Positions 40,078 through 50,187 of a stretch of 64,000 bases of DNA are shown one piece after another (the stretch's first letter is position 1; each line of letters starts with the position of its first letter). Location: assembly GCA_956465555.1 (NCBI GenBank), contig OY101120.1:558001-622000 (forward strand), given 5' to 3'. Under the pieces are notes generated by a model. It ran no database searches. It was not told the origin of the DNA and was given only the letters and a program-made list of their open reading frames with translations. This DNA comes from Nitzschia sp. pyKryTriq1 (taxonomy: Eukaryota > Bacillariophyta > Bacillariophyceae > Bacillariales > Bacillariaceae). Made by a program: the position numbers and the translations under genes.

Positions 40078-41214
40078 TTAGTTCTTGTTGAGGTTGCCAT
40101 TGTCCTTTCCAAATAAATGTAACAATGGAACGTGCACGCGTTGCGCCCAGGCTCTTTCATTGTGACGACCGCCTGGAAATTGCTCAAATCGGTAGGAAAC
40201 ACCAGCCTGCTCCAAAGCTCGCTTCATAGACACCACTCCTGACTGTAGCTGGGTATCGAGCCACCAGTAGCCTGGGTTCCACCAATGGTCTGGTGTCAAG
40301 TGGTCCAGAACATCGACCCACGGAACAGTGACATCATTCAAATCACCTCCAATATCCATATAGATTCGTTTCGACTGTAGTAACTTTCTGCCGTTTCTCG
40401 ACGATCGCGCTACTTCTTGAGTGAGATTCGGTCCAAACGCCGGCGACAAACACGCCGCGCCGCCAAAAAGGTTGGGGTGCCGCAGCATTAAATGCAGCGA
40501 CGCTTGTCCTCCAAGACTGGATCCCATACAAAAGGTCTGTTCGGGAGAGGGATCGGTGCGGAACCTGGCATCTACTAACGGTTTTACGGTCTTGGCGAGA
40601 AAGTCCGCGTGGGCTTGCGCAAACGGGAAATTGGAGTCTCCATATTCCAAGTGTCGTCGGCGAATGCCCGGCAGCAAGTCTCCATCCATCGAAGGAATCA
40701 TCACTACAATCGGAAGTTCCGCAGAGAGCAGTCCATGATCCGCCATGCGCGTCAAGGCTCCTGTCAATCGCCACGACGTACCCGTCCAGGACGATGTGTC
40801 TTCCATTGCATTTTGTCCGTCGTGCACGTACAGTGTGGGGTGTCGCCCACTGGTGCTTTGGTAGTTGGGGGGCAACCACACATTCAGAGTTCGAGGCGGA
40901 AGAATGAGGCTGCCTCCCAAATTGATATTGGCGAGGTTGACGTCAATTCCAAAGGTTTCTTCCGGTGGAATACTCACAACGGTCCCACCACAGAGACCGT
41001 TAGGAAAGGGCGGTTCCAAGGTACTCGTACGAACGACAGGACTCGTTCTCTTCTTCTCATCGCTCTGCTGTTGTTGTTTTGCTGCCAAGAGCCGCCGACC
41101 TCGATATACTGAAAACTGCTGGGAGGGTACGTGTGTATCGTGCGGTATCAGAAACGCCCACAACTTTCCTGGCAAGAGGAGGCACACGGCAAGAGAGAAA
41201 AGAGGTAACATCAT
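40078..41214 (-). CDS. Secreted putative esterase, alpha/beta-hydrolase (PF00756-like)
   Basis: 378 residues. A signal peptide is evident (MMLPLFSLAVCLLLPGKLWAF). The core matches the esterase D/enterochelin-esterase-like family. RTLNVWLPPNYQ is the first strand, PTLYVHDGQNAMEDT follows, the nucleophile elbow is FCMGSSLGGQASLHLM, the acid is probably in IYMDIGGDLNDV, and the His in FPGGRHNERAW completes a Ser-Asp-His triad. Inferred role: hydrolysis of an ester in the secretory pathway or outside the cell (acetyl- or feruloyl-type carbohydrate ester possible). A Gln run lies near residues 47-50. No intron seen. Confidence 0.8.
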   Translation of the reverse strand: MMLPLFSLAVCLLLPGKLWAFLIPHDTHVPSQQFSVYRGRRLLAAKQQQQSDEKKRTSPVVRTSTLEPPFPNGLCGGTVVSIPPEETFGIDVNLANINLGGSLILPPRTLNVWLPPNYQSTSGRHPTLYVHDGQNAMEDTSSWTGTSWRLTGALTRMADHGLLSAELPIVVMIPSMDGDLLPGIRRRHLEYGDSNFPFAQAHADFLAKTVKPLVDARFRTDPSPEQTFCMGSSLGGQASLHLMLRHPNLFGGAACLSPAFGPNLTQEVARSSRNGRKLLQSKRIYMDIGGDLNDVTVPWVDVLDHLTPDHWWNPGYWWLDTQLQSGVVSMKRALEQAGVSYRFEQFPGGRHNERAWAQRVHVPLLHLFGKDNGNLNKN

Positions 41215-41384
41215 TGTCTAGGATCCATTTCGATTGTATGTGTTGATTTACCTCACTCGGGGTCCTTACTTTGCCCTCTGTATTCCTCTGGGGATACGTC
41301 AAGAGTGCGTATAGGCTAACAATACCAATGTAACTGTTCCTAAAACTTTATTGAAAATAATAAGACATTCTTCCGTACACAATA

Positions 41385-41517
41385 TTTCTCTTTCACGTAG
41401 TATTTCCTCGTTGTTCACAACGTTCACTTCATATTCATATTCAGGTAAGTATACCGCGTATAATGTCACATGTAATTTGTATCTTTTGATTCATCCGATC
41501 TGAAAGGTAAAATAATG
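41385..41517. repeat. 133-bp exact repeat, copy 1
   Basis: Identical by eye to 42545-42677, same orientation. Copy 2 abuts the Copia reverse-transcriptase fragment in natural order, so copy 1 is the displaced duplicate. Confidence 0.95.
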
Positions 41518-42067
41518 GCGCAGGCGCCAACAAACCCTCAACTCTCTCGGACACTGTAGACCGATGGTATAGTACTGTTAGTGAAATAATTCGTTGGCCT
41601 ATGCCCCTGATCGATTCCGATTTGCGTAGCAGGATCGTCCTCTCTCGGGGATACCCTTGGGTACATCTCCTTGCCTCGTCCTTGTCAAGGTGTGAAGGGA
41701 TGGCGGGCGGGTTTTTAAAGCTAATTAATCTAGAATTCCGAAGTTGGGATTTGCGATACCGAGGTTGACTCGATGATCTTATGAGGTTCATCGGTCGTCT
41801 CTCTTGGTATCGGTTTCGGGTTTGGGTGTTCGTTCGACTTCTTGTCTGTCCTTCGTTCGTTGGGGGTGGCCATGGCGCAGGCGCCAACAAACCCTCAACT
41901 CTCTCGGACACTGTAGACCGATGGTATAGTACTGTTAGTGAAATAATTCGTTGGCCTATGCCCCTGATCGATTCCGATTTGCGTAGCAGGATCGTCCTCT
42001 CTCGGGGATACCCTTGGGTACATCTCCTTGCCTCGTCCTTGTCAAGGTGTGAAGGGATGGCGGGCGG
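41515..42067. repeat. 196-bp exact direct repeat pair
   Basis: Bases 41515-41710 and 41872-42067 are the same 196-bp sequence, starting ATGGCGCAGGCGCCAAC and ending GGGATGGCGGGCGG, separated by 161 bp. The first copy overlaps the end of the 133-bp repeat. Exact identity indicates a very recent duplication, or an assembly artefact. Confidence 0.95.
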
Positions 42068-42075
42068 CCATTGAA

Positions 42076-42290
42076 CTAGAAATCCAGCCTCATCTCGTCG
42101 CCTTGGTTGTTCGCGTCGGTTCCTGATAGGTCGACCATGTCCTCAGCGAGGTTGCTTGTGAGTTCGATGATCTGGGGTCTGATGTACGCCATGAATGCGT
42201 TGGATCTCCACCGCCCCAAAATCATGATCTTCATTTCTGAGTAGTTCCGTTGGCTAAGTGCTAGGGCCATGGCGGCGCCTGACCGTAGTG
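42076..42290 (-). mobile_element. Tyrosine-recombinase-like fragment
   Basis: A fossil. The minus strand encodes MALALSQRNYSEMKIMILG then GRWRSNAFMAYIRPQIIEL. This fits the C-terminal catalytic region of tyrosine recombinases of Crypton/DIRS-type elements (GRW..AF..YIR). Only this end is present; the rest is missing, so the element is broken. Confidence 0.6.
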
Positions 42291-42313
42291 ACTTGTTCCC
42301 AATTTCTTCAGGG

Positions 42314-42556
42314 TCAAATCCGAATGATAATACGGTTGGCCACGCACGGATCGTAGGGGTTTATCTCGAAACCAATTGACTCAATGTCCTTTCGAAACTT
42401 TTTATAGTACAAGAGTGACGACTGTAGCATTCCATACAATGCTTTCAACATGAGAACATACAAAACTTTTTGTCCTCTTTCGTAGATCACATACTCATGA
42501 TAGGTGTCGGGGTCCAGCTGAACAAGCATGTCTACCAGGGCACCTTTCTCTTTCAC
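42314..42556 (-). mobile_element. Ty1/Copia reverse-transcriptase fragment
   Basis: A fossil. The minus-strand stretch encodes GALVDMLVQLDPDTYHEYV then KVLYVLMLKALYGMLQSSLL and FEINPYDPCVAN, the Copia-type reverse transcriptase palm/thumb region seen in diatom Copia elements. It is a short piece; integrase, Gag and most of RT are absent. Adjacent exact duplications suggest recent rearrangement. Confidence 0.85.
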
Positions 42557-42677
42557 GTAGTATTTCCTCGTTGTTCACAACGTTCACTTCATATTCATAT
42601 TCAGGTAAGTATACCGCGTATAATGTCACATGTAATTTGTATCTTTTGATTCATCCGATCTGAAAGGTAAAATAATG
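42545..42677. repeat. 133-bp exact repeat, copy 2
   Basis: Identical to 41385-41517. On the minus strand this copy continues directly into the Copia reverse-transcriptase fragment and is therefore likely the original context. Confidence 0.95.
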
Positions 42678-43288
42678 TTCTCCAACAGTATGATGATGCG
42701 ATATGCGATCGATAGCATCGGGTAGAGGAGAAGAAAAAATGGAAATGATGCTGCCATGTCATTGGACGGTTTTTGATGTTCTTCGCGCCATGGTCGGTTC
42801 ATGTTCTACTCTACTCGTATCTGACGCGAATTCCAGAAATGACTGTCAACTGCTGTCAACGAACAAAATTCGCCCTCGATTCATCGGACTAACAACGCTT
42901 TTTCGTTGTCGTCCCTCGTCGTTTTGCCGTGGCCATCGTCGCTGTCCGAGCTCGACTACAGTAGTAGTACTGTAGTAGAGAGAGTACTTGTGGTAGTCCT
43001 ATTGATAACGATGATCCAAAGGTAGAAGCAAGCAATATACAGTATTCCGTCTACTACCACCGAGAGTCTGCGATGGCTCTTCGAGGTTTGTGGAAATGAG
43101 CAACGATTCTGTCGCATCGTCTTTCTTGGGGTGACAATGTTGTTGTTTGGATAGTAGTACACTACTAGTACCGGTACTCCAGGTACTGCTGCTGTTCTTG
43201 TAGAATTCTTCTAATCGTCCTTCTACTAAACTACCAACATATCGAGTCGTTCATGATTTTCGTAGCCAATGGTAGGTCAAGCTCCTAT
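42678..43288. other. Intergenic spacer
   Basis: No supported gene. GTAGTAGTACTGTAGTAGAGAGAG occurs near 42961 and ACTAGTACCGGTACTCC near 43164. Confidence 0.5.
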
Positions 43289-44056
43289 CTATTCTGGTTT
43301 GGTTTCTTCAGTACCATCCATAATCGCTTCGTAAAACCATTCGGCATTTGCGATCCTTCCGATGGGTAGTTTCGCAATAGCTGTAGGATGTATTGGTAGT
43401 ACTTTGACTTGACTGAACCATTCGCTCGGATACATGCGTAAGCTCCTATCCAATGCAGTCACGGGCGGAGCTACTGCTTGATTGTTCATTGTTTTCATGC
43501 CGTTGCTGAACCATTCACTTCCAACAATGTTTTCCTTGGAAATAGGCGGGGCTGACGGAACAGGGGGAGGAGTGTGATCTGAATTGGCCATTTGGAAGCT
43601 GAATAATTCACGCTGGTGATCATTGAAAATAGCTTTCTTGTCGGTAAATGGGATCGCTTTGTCGAGTGGAGGGGTAAGTTTTGCGTCGTTTTTCAACCAT
43701 TCGATTTCTTCCGCAAACCATTCATGTAGATCCGGTTGCATCTGCTCTTCGTTACGCAGCGGTGGAGCAGGTTTGACCGTAGCTGGAGCGATAGCGTCAC
43801 TAAACCATTCATGGTGCTGATTTGCAAGACTACTATCAGCAGAGTTGAATTCCTTGATGATCCATTTATCGTCTGGCGTCACCTTGAGTTCATTTTTCTG
43901 CGCCCACGTGAGTTCTTCAGTGAATAAATCGCTTTGTTCCCGGTCTTTGGTGGCCACTTTTAGACGAAGCAACTCTTTGGTGCTGCTTGGAGAAACTGAG
44001 AAAGTATCGACTATCGGGAGGAACATTAAGATGTAAACCAATGCTATCATCATCAT
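43289..44056 (-). CDS. Secreted or plastid-targeted EWF-repeat protein, unknown
   Basis: 255 residues from the ATG at 44056, which opens a signal peptide (MMMIALVYILMFLPIVDTFS). A longer in-frame start at 44113 would add 19 residues encoded by a (TTG)n/(CAA)n run. The mature part contains five spaced boxes, each with Glu or Asp-Trp-Phe: HEWFSDAI, HEWFAEEIEWL, SEWFSNGM, SEWFSQVK and AEWFYEAIMD, plus a degenerate sixth (QRELFSFQM). Pro-rich linkers (PAPPLR, PPPVPSAPP, VAPPVTA) separate them. The region after the signal peptide (VDTF-SVSPSS) vaguely resembles the diatom plastid-import ASAF motif. I recognise no family. The boxes look like short linear motifs for repeated binding of one partner. 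Confidence 0.6.
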   Translation of the reverse strand: MMMIALVYILMFLPIVDTFSVSPSSTKELLRLKVATKDREQSDLFTEELTWAQKNELKVTPDDKWIIKEFNSADSSLANQHHEWFSDAIAPATVKPAPPLRNEEQMQPDLHEWFAEEIEWLKNDAKLTPPLDKAIPFTDKKAIFNDHQRELFSFQMANSDHTPPPVPSAPPISKENIVGSEWFSNGMKTMNNQAVAPPVTALDRSLRMYPSEWFSQVKVLPIHPTAIAKLPIGRIANAEWFYEAIMDGTEETKPE

Positions 44057-44849
44057 TTTGCCCTGTGTAGTTGTTGTTGTTGTTGTTGTTGTCAATAATT
44101 CGGGTCGTATCAATGCTGTGATGCAGTGCTATTGATGATTGATTATCTCTTCTATTTTTGTGATCGTGTTTGTTGGTGAAAACTTTCAGGTATTCAATAC
44201 GATGCAGCAAACCGACCAGAGGGGACAGTTCTGGTTTCTTGATGGCTCCGACATCAACAACACGAGGTGATGAGAACCCTCTCCGCCGAAGGCCGTATCC
44301 TCGTCATGTCGCGACAAAGCAACATAACGAAGATTTTTTATTCTTCCTAATACACCAATTATGATAGGCTCGAAACCTTTATGACTAGACCAAAAACTTC
44401 TACTCGGAAGTACACCATTGGTTTCGGAAAGGAAACAACTACATCGAGAAAAATCGCAATGCCGGGTTGACAGTTGGATTTGTGGAAACTGCAATTTGCA
44501 TTTTCCAAGTCCGTCTCCGGGCAGTTCGCTTTGTTTGGATTGCGTTCGTGTTAGTCTTCTGTCAAGTAGCACACTCGCCTAATAGTATTTTTATTCTTAC
44601 TGTGTACCTTTTCAGCAATCCACGGCTCACGCACAGACGCACCGAGCGACCACAAAAACAACTCTTATCCCATAATGCATCCAGATTATTTTGATCTTTG
44701 GTGGGCTTCACTCCGCGGTGTTGCACGTTCCAAGTCATTCCAACAGCTGGCTGAGCACTAATTCGAGCAAGCAAGCAACAGTTGTTCTGACCACATCTCA
44801 ATCCTCTCGGAAGAGCCCGCCAAAAAGATACGATTTTAAGCAGAGAAGA
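44057..44849. other. Divergent spacer
   Basis: No supported gene. It lies between two genes read away from each other, and should hold both promoters. (TTG)n at 44069-44092 lies at the start of the EWF gene. An in-frame extension upstream of 44850 (to 44691) has no ATG. Confidence 0.5.
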
Positions 44850-45437
44850 ATGTCGCAACCAAAAACTCCTGCCGAGGATGGTAAAGTTTACTACAGCTAT
44901 TCTGATATCCACGAGTCGATTTCGAGTTTGGCCCCCAAGCTCATGGCAGAATTCAAGCCGGATGTAATGATCGCCATTGGGGGTGGAGGTTACATCCCGT
45001 CTCGAATGTTACGTACTGAGTTGCGAGTTCCCATCCTGGCCATCAGCTTGGAACTCTATGACGATGCCACCAATTCGATAAGGGAGACAGGTGTCGTCTG
45101 CCACCAATGGTTCGACGAAAAGAGCGAACCCGGACAACTGGTGAAAGGAGGAAATGTCTTGATTGTCGATGAGGTGGATGATAGCCGTACGACTTTGCAG
45201 TATGCGGTCGAACAAGTATTGAAGAGGTGCAGCCCCGCCAAAGTGGGTGTTTGTGTAGTGCACAACAAGAAAAAGCACAAAAAAGGCATTCTGCCAGAGG
45301 GCGTGGCCTATTTTGCGGCAGAAGAAGTGGAGGACCATTGGAATTGCTATCCATGGGACGCTGCAGACTATGGACGAAAGATCGGTGAACACGAGGCTCT
45401 GGCACGACGCTGTAGTAGCGGGTCGTCCTCCTACTAG
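44850..45437 (+). CDS. Xanthine/hypoxanthine phosphoribosyltransferase-like (Xpt1 type)
   Basis: 195 residues. KVYYSYSDIHESISSLAPKL is followed by PDVMIAIGGGGYIPSRMLRTEL (pyrophosphate loop region). The PRPP-binding loop is VLIVDEVDDSRTTLQYAVEQV, the DEVDDS-T-T signature of the yeast Xpt1/archaeal-bacterial Gpt-like group. Family reaction: purine base plus PRPP gives nucleoside monophosphate plus PPi, a salvage step. The C terminus (YFAAEEVEDHWNCYPWDAADY) fits the Xpt1-like W-xx-YPW substrate-loop region. The start at 44850 is the first ATG in frame. Together with the purine permease at the window start it gives a purine-salvage hint, but the two are 44 kb apart and that is likely chance. Confidence 0.85.
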   Translation: MSQPKTPAEDGKVYYSYSDIHESISSLAPKLMAEFKPDVMIAIGGGGYIPSRMLRTELRVPILAISLELYDDATNSIRETGVVCHQWFDEKSEPGQLVKGGNVLIVDEVDDSRTTLQYAVEQVLKRCSPAKVGVCVVHNKKKHKKGILPEGVAYFAAEEVEDHWNCYPWDAADYGRKIGEHEALARRCSSGSSSY

Positions 45438-46029
45438 AGTGCCTTCGGCAGAGATTGGTTTGTGTGAAAACAAGCTGCCTCGACGCCTGAAGAATGCGCC
45501 TTTCCTCGTGGTGGAAATGGGGACTACGTCGACTTTTCATAATACACGAGTCATCACAGCTTATCCTAGAAGTCGACCACGGTGGAATTGATGAGCAAAA
45601 CAACTGATGCGCTCGATTTCACAAATAATGGGAAAAAAGCCCCACAAAAGCTTTATGTCATAACATCATGCGATAGCAGACTGTATGTGGGAAGACCATC
45701 CATTATTTGATGGCGAATTCTAGCTACCCTAGTATATACTATGGATTTGCAGTGACGGAAACTGTGACATAAACAAAACAAACGAGACGAAGTTCGGGCA
45801 CGTTCTTTTATTGGAGGGGCAACGTCCCCCCATCGCACCCCGCTCTTCTCCCCGTAACAAAATAGTATTCATGAGCAAGCCAGAGTGGTCCAACGGAGAA
45901 TCCAGTGCTTGTGTAATATTGAAACCTAGTAGTCTGTATTTGTTCATAGTCGTCGGTACTTTGCGTAGATGCATTCTGGCGATCAAGTCGGGAAAAGTTC
46001 TCGAACGTCGGAAATCGCGTGTGCCCTTG
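45438..46029. other. Spacer between convergent genes
   Basis: No supported gene; it should hold two 3' UTRs. Several overlapping frames have no recognisable content. Confidence 0.5.
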
Positions 46030-48819
46030 TCAAGCACCAAAAGTCTTCATGCGGCGCTGCATGTAGTAGGAAGGTTTCCTCTCGGTCTTTCCACTGTCGC
46101 TGTCATTTGAATTTTGAGAATGAGAAGGACCTCCATCCTCGCCCCACTGGAAGAATCCCCCATCGTCTTGGGCAATCTTCTGCGACATCAGAAAGGCTCC
46201 CAGCGCACCAAAGTAGCCTTCATGCTCCAAAAATAAAGCTTCCATCTCTCCTTTGGACCAGTAGTCAATGGCGTAGCTCAGTCGACGCTGTGAGAGCATG
46301 TTGTTTCTCAAAAAATTTCCCACGAAGTAAATGCGGGGAGTGTTGTGAAGTTTGGCATTCAAATAAGCCACTTGGCCGATATTGTTGGTAATCATCAACA
46401 GCAGAGCTCGCGCCAGATCCTCCTGCTCCAATCCTGCGGCGGGATCTTCCTTCGCGACCAACTTTCCAAAAGATGACGCCACTATATTGCTAGGCAAACC
46501 CAGTTTTTCCAAGGCATCACTGTTTTCGCCGTAGATGTCACCGACCATCATATCCACCTTGGCAGGGTCCCCCTTTTCGGCTAATCGCATGACATCTTCA
46601 AAGTCTTCCACATCAGTCAACAATCGAATCAACCCCCAATAGGTACCTCCTCCGATCGTAGACCCGGAAATACGTTCATGCTTGCGAGGTCCGTCGACTC
46701 TCAAAATCGAGACTCCTGTTCCAATGGTGACTAGAAGATAGGGGTAGGATGTGGAATAGGATATGGCGTCTCGCTGTACCTTTCGCGACCACCACCATTC
46801 ATCAATCTTGGCTTTGTTTGCTGTATCGTCCGAGGGGGCTGGGTTTGTTTCGTTCGAAGTATCGACTGGTTCTGGTTTCTTCTTTGTTTGTTCAGGTGAA
46901 TTCAGTGGGCTTTGCGGCAGGTAGTTCTTTGGCTTCCTGGGCGGCGAAGCAGCAGCATGCTCCTCCTCGGTACGAGGGTCATCAACTAGGGGAGCGCCCA
47001 CTTGGTGGTCTTTGACCATAGTTCCATCTTCTGAGTCGGCGAACGACGATGAGGCTGGCGTGGATAAGTTCGCCGTGTTGGATGGTTCTCCTGAAGGAGG
47101 CGATGGTGGTTGTTTCTTGTCATGTGGTCGAAAGGTATAACACTCTCCGACCACTGTGGATAGTACGAATTGCATCCCAGCAACCAAACTGTCCAATTCA
47201 TCTTGCTTGTCCATTTGAATGCCCAAAACCTTGTCCCACTCCTTGGCATATTTATGTGCACCACCGCCTGTCGCTCCCATTTTGGCAATATTCAGATGCA
47301 AGTTGTTATATCGGATCAAATCCATGGCGTGTGTCATCCATCGACTTTCAAAGTGTATGAAATGAAACTCGCCACCCAGTTCTCGGCTAAAGAAGGATAA
47401 TTGATGATCCCGCACCGAATTCTCGTAGGAGTCAAGCCGTCGGGCAAAATTGTAGAATCGATCCAACGCGACCGCCTTTTTCTGCGAATCACTCAAATTG
47501 AACATGCTGCGAGATTTTTTCATCGTCGAAGATGACCTAGCTATCGGTGGCTGCTCTGATGAAGACGATTTTTCCTCTTTGTTGGCCGAGCTAGGCTTGG
47601 AATGGCTCGCCATCAGCACGGGATCCGTAGCTTCAAAGTGGACTGCCCCACGAAACAGAGACAAGTCGTCGGGGACCGATTCTTGTCGTAAATCTTTCAA
47701 ATGCTCCAAGTCTATTTGACTAGCCACCGAATGCATTGGTCGGTGAGAGTGTCGTTTGCGTCGCGGCGTCGCCAGTTGAGGCTGTTGGGGATCCTCCGAT
47801 GAGGATAGTGGATAGTTCTCGTCGACCGACTTGGCTCGACTCGTCTTGGTTTGAGTTTCGTACATTTGTTTTTGCAAGTCTTTGAATCGTCCCATACAGC
47901 CCAGTGAGAGAGATCTCCGCCTTGGAGTTGTAGATTGGCCGCCAACAGTATCTTTGGTTTCTCCCGTCAAGCGATAGGTAGACGACGTCGCTGTCATGGT
48001 GTTAGTGCTGGTGAGATGAATATTGCTGGTAGAAATGGAAGTGCGAGCTTTCAACACCGTTTGCGCGGATGCCGCCATGGCATAGTGCCTTTCTCGCGAT
48101 GGATTTACTAGCGGATCGTAATCGGCTGGTTTCTGTTCAAAATACACCAGCTTGGCAAGTGTGCCTCCTACATCCATTCCAAAAATACTTCCAATACAAA
48201 ATTCCTTGTTGTGGTGTGTGTCTTCGTCACTCGCCTTGTTGAATTCTTCATCGTCGTCGTTGTTGTTTCGTATCGTTTCATCTTTGTTGGTCTCGTCATC
48301 CAGAGACTCTCCCTCATCTGCAGTTTGAAAACTGCTCGCTCGGCTGATGGCAGAAGAGTTATTATTGTTCTTTAGACTCGTCTCTGCAAAGCTGCCACTA
48401 GAACTCGCACTGTTTTTCTTGTTCAAAAAGACTCTTCTTCCAATCGTTTTCCAAGGCCAGTGTTGTCTTGGTTTCGGTGGGCGTGGTAATTCTCCAATAT
48501 GATGGTGATAATAAAATTCCGAATTTTCCACAATCACCTGCCAGGACTTTTCTTTCAATGTATTCCAAGGATCCACCCAACTCGTATCGTCAGCGGCTAT
48601 TTCATCCGGCAGCAAATTTCGCAAGGTCTGCCATGCCCAAAACAACGCCACCAGTCCCGCGCCTGCCAGAAAACTCCAAAAGGATTGCCACCATTGCTCG
48701 TCGAACCAACCATTACCGCTAATCCTTTCTAATTCCAGTCCAGCAGCAGTCGTAACATCCCCAGAGAAGTCCACTCCTGTCAGTGCTAGGAGACGGAGCA
48801 AAAAGGTTGCTGCAGTCAT
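46030..48819 (-). CDS. Type II pantothenate kinase, large membrane-associated form
   Basis: 929 residues from the ATG at 48819. An in-frame ATG at 48990 would add 57 Ser/Leu-rich residues and cannot be excluded. Family reaction: ATP-dependent phosphorylation of pantothenate, the first step of CoA synthesis. Seen: an N-terminal hydrophobic leader and a membrane segment (FWSFLAGAGLVALFWAWQTL); the phosphate-1 loop FGMDVGGTLAKLVYFE; a long Ser/Lys-rich insert of about 200 residues; then FHFIHFESRWMTHAMDLI, the phosphate-2/adenosine segment AKMGATGGGAHKY, a second Pro/Ser-rich insert of about 100 residues, and YLLVTIGTGVSILRVDG, GSTIGGGTYWGLIRLLT and IYFVGNFLRNN. PanK II is normally about 350-570 residues. 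The inserts are low complexity and probably disordered and may carry regulatory phosphosites. Confidence 0.88.
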   Translation of the reverse strand: MTAATFLLRLLALTGVDFSGDVTTAAGLELERISGNGWFDEQWWQSFWSFLAGAGLVALFWAWQTLRNLLPDEIAADDTSWVDPWNTLKEKSWQVIVENSEFYYHHHIGELPRPPKPRQHWPWKTIGRRVFLNKKNSASSSGSFAETSLKNNNNSSAISRASSFQTADEGESLDDETNKDETIRNNNDDDEEFNKASDEDTHHNKEFCIGSIFGMDVGGTLAKLVYFEQKPADYDPLVNPSRERHYAMAASAQTVLKARTSISTSNIHLTSTNTMTATSSTYRLTGETKDTVGGQSTTPRRRSLSLGCMGRFKDLQKQMYETQTKTSRAKSVDENYPLSSSEDPQQPQLATPRRKRHSHRPMHSVASQIDLEHLKDLRQESVPDDLSLFRGAVHFEATDPVLMASHSKPSSANKEEKSSSSEQPPIARSSSTMKKSRSMFNLSDSQKKAVALDRFYNFARRLDSYENSVRDHQLSFFSRELGGEFHFIHFESRWMTHAMDLIRYNNLHLNIAKMGATGGGAHKYAKEWDKVLGIQMDKQDELDSLVAGMQFVLSTVVGECYTFRPHDKKQPPSPPSGEPSNTANLSTPASSSFADSEDGTMVKDHQVGAPLVDDPRTEEEHAAASPPRKPKNYLPQSPLNSPEQTKKKPEPVDTSNETNPAPSDDTANKAKIDEWWWSRKVQRDAISYSTSYPYLLVTIGTGVSILRVDGPRKHERISGSTIGGGTYWGLIRLLTDVEDFEDVMRLAEKGDPAKVDMMVGDIYGENSDALEKLGLPSNIVASSFGKLVAKEDPAAGLEQEDLARALLLMITNNIGQVAYLNAKLHNTPRIYFVGNFLRNNMLSQRRLSYAIDYWSKGEMEALFLEHEGYFGALGAFLMSQKIAQDDGGFFQWGEDGGPSHSQNSNDSDSGKTERKPSYYMQRRMKTFGA

Positions 48820-50187
48820 GCTGACTGACTGACTGACTGGCAGACTGCCAACGAACGTAGACCCTAAATAAGGAGCTGTTGAATGGTTGGCGAGAGTCGT
48901 CGTCGTCCAGCTGTGTCTTTGAGTGTCAGTGATATACTGTAATGATAACGATAATGATAATGACATGAGGGGTGGAAGTTGAACAGCCACTATTGCACAC
49001 TCTCGCTTTCATCCATATATTGGCGGGGGGGATGCGATGATCGATGACTATGCGAATAATCAAGTGCGACGAAAACCAAACAGAAGGGGTGAAAAAATCT
49101 TCCCCGCCGTTTCTCCACTACATTATGTTCTCGCAATCTGCGGATGAACCAATCAGATTGTTCTGATGCCGGCCGGCGCTGGCTCGCTTGACGACTACAG
49201 TACAGTAATTGGACATCACGTCCAGGGGTACATTATAATGTACCCCTGGTCACGTCCATCCAAAATCCAAAAGATCTTCTTGTTCCAGATAACTTCCAAC
49301 AAGAACCAACCAAACATATTATCAGCTTGTCCTACCAACGCTGTTACCACCATTTCAGTACCATGACCGTATGTACATCCGAGTAGACAATGAGTACTTA
49401 CAAAAGCAACCCATAGTTTTCCCATTTTCTTTATTTAAAAATTTGAATACCTTTATACTACTAGTAGACTATTACTACCAGTACTACCCGTAGTAGTAGT
49501 AGTAGTCGTACTTGCACTGAAAGTTCCCGCCTAGTACTAGAAAAAAGTAGCAAAACAACCCAACGGACGACTGAAAAAAGAAGAAGACGCATCAACAATG
49601 GCAAAAAGAAATAAAAACAACAACGATACCAGGATGACTCTTCATGAGATCATCCTTCCGACATCTTTATTCAACACGTATCTCTACAGTACTACGAATA
49701 GGACATATTAAATTCAAGCTTTTCTACCGGTATGTACCTATTTCAAGCTCTGATACAGTACTCTGATATCTGCATCCACGCACGGACGCACGACTGGAAC
49801 TGCCCAGAAGGTCGATGTCAGAACCTCCGCGCGCCGGCCGGCAGGCTTCATTTTGCTTCACTCTTCTACCCCCGATACGCGCTGTACTACAAATTCGTAC
49901 CGGTATTATTCTATCTTCCGCTTGTTCGGAAGGATCTTTGTGTGAACACGAGAAAGATGCCTGCATTCATCAAGTAAAAGGAACAAAAGAAGGAGATCAC
50001 CGCACTACAGCACTGGTACGTAACTGGTACTGCATGCATGCAGCGCCACCACACGTCCTTGTAGCTGTAACAGCACGGGTGTGCTTCACTACTTTTCACT
50101 TGAGACTGATCCTGGATGAATGAAAATGGTGGTGGATACTCGTGATTTGGAATAAGCATTGTTGCCATAATACTACGAGTCAGTACG
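48820..50187. other. Intergenic, with 28-bp palindrome
   Basis: No supported gene. Contains the perfect palindrome at 49222-49249, a CTACTAGTAG/GTAGTAGTAG run at 49455-49512 and TACCGGTA words at 49725 and 49898. A run of TGACTGAC at 48820-48838 abuts the PanK start. Confidence 0.6.
49222..49249. other. Perfect 28-bp palindrome
   Basis: CCAGGGGTACATTA followed directly by its exact reverse complement TAATGTACCCCTGG, with no loop. CACGTCC occurs on both sides as a direct repeat (about 49217 and 49251). No gene is near. It could be a dimeric-factor site or a small mobile-element trace. Confidence 0.95.

Noticed and set aside
40609-41221. Plus-strand frames opposite the esterase
   Set aside because: Antisense shadows; the minus strand has a signal peptide and an intact hydrolase core.
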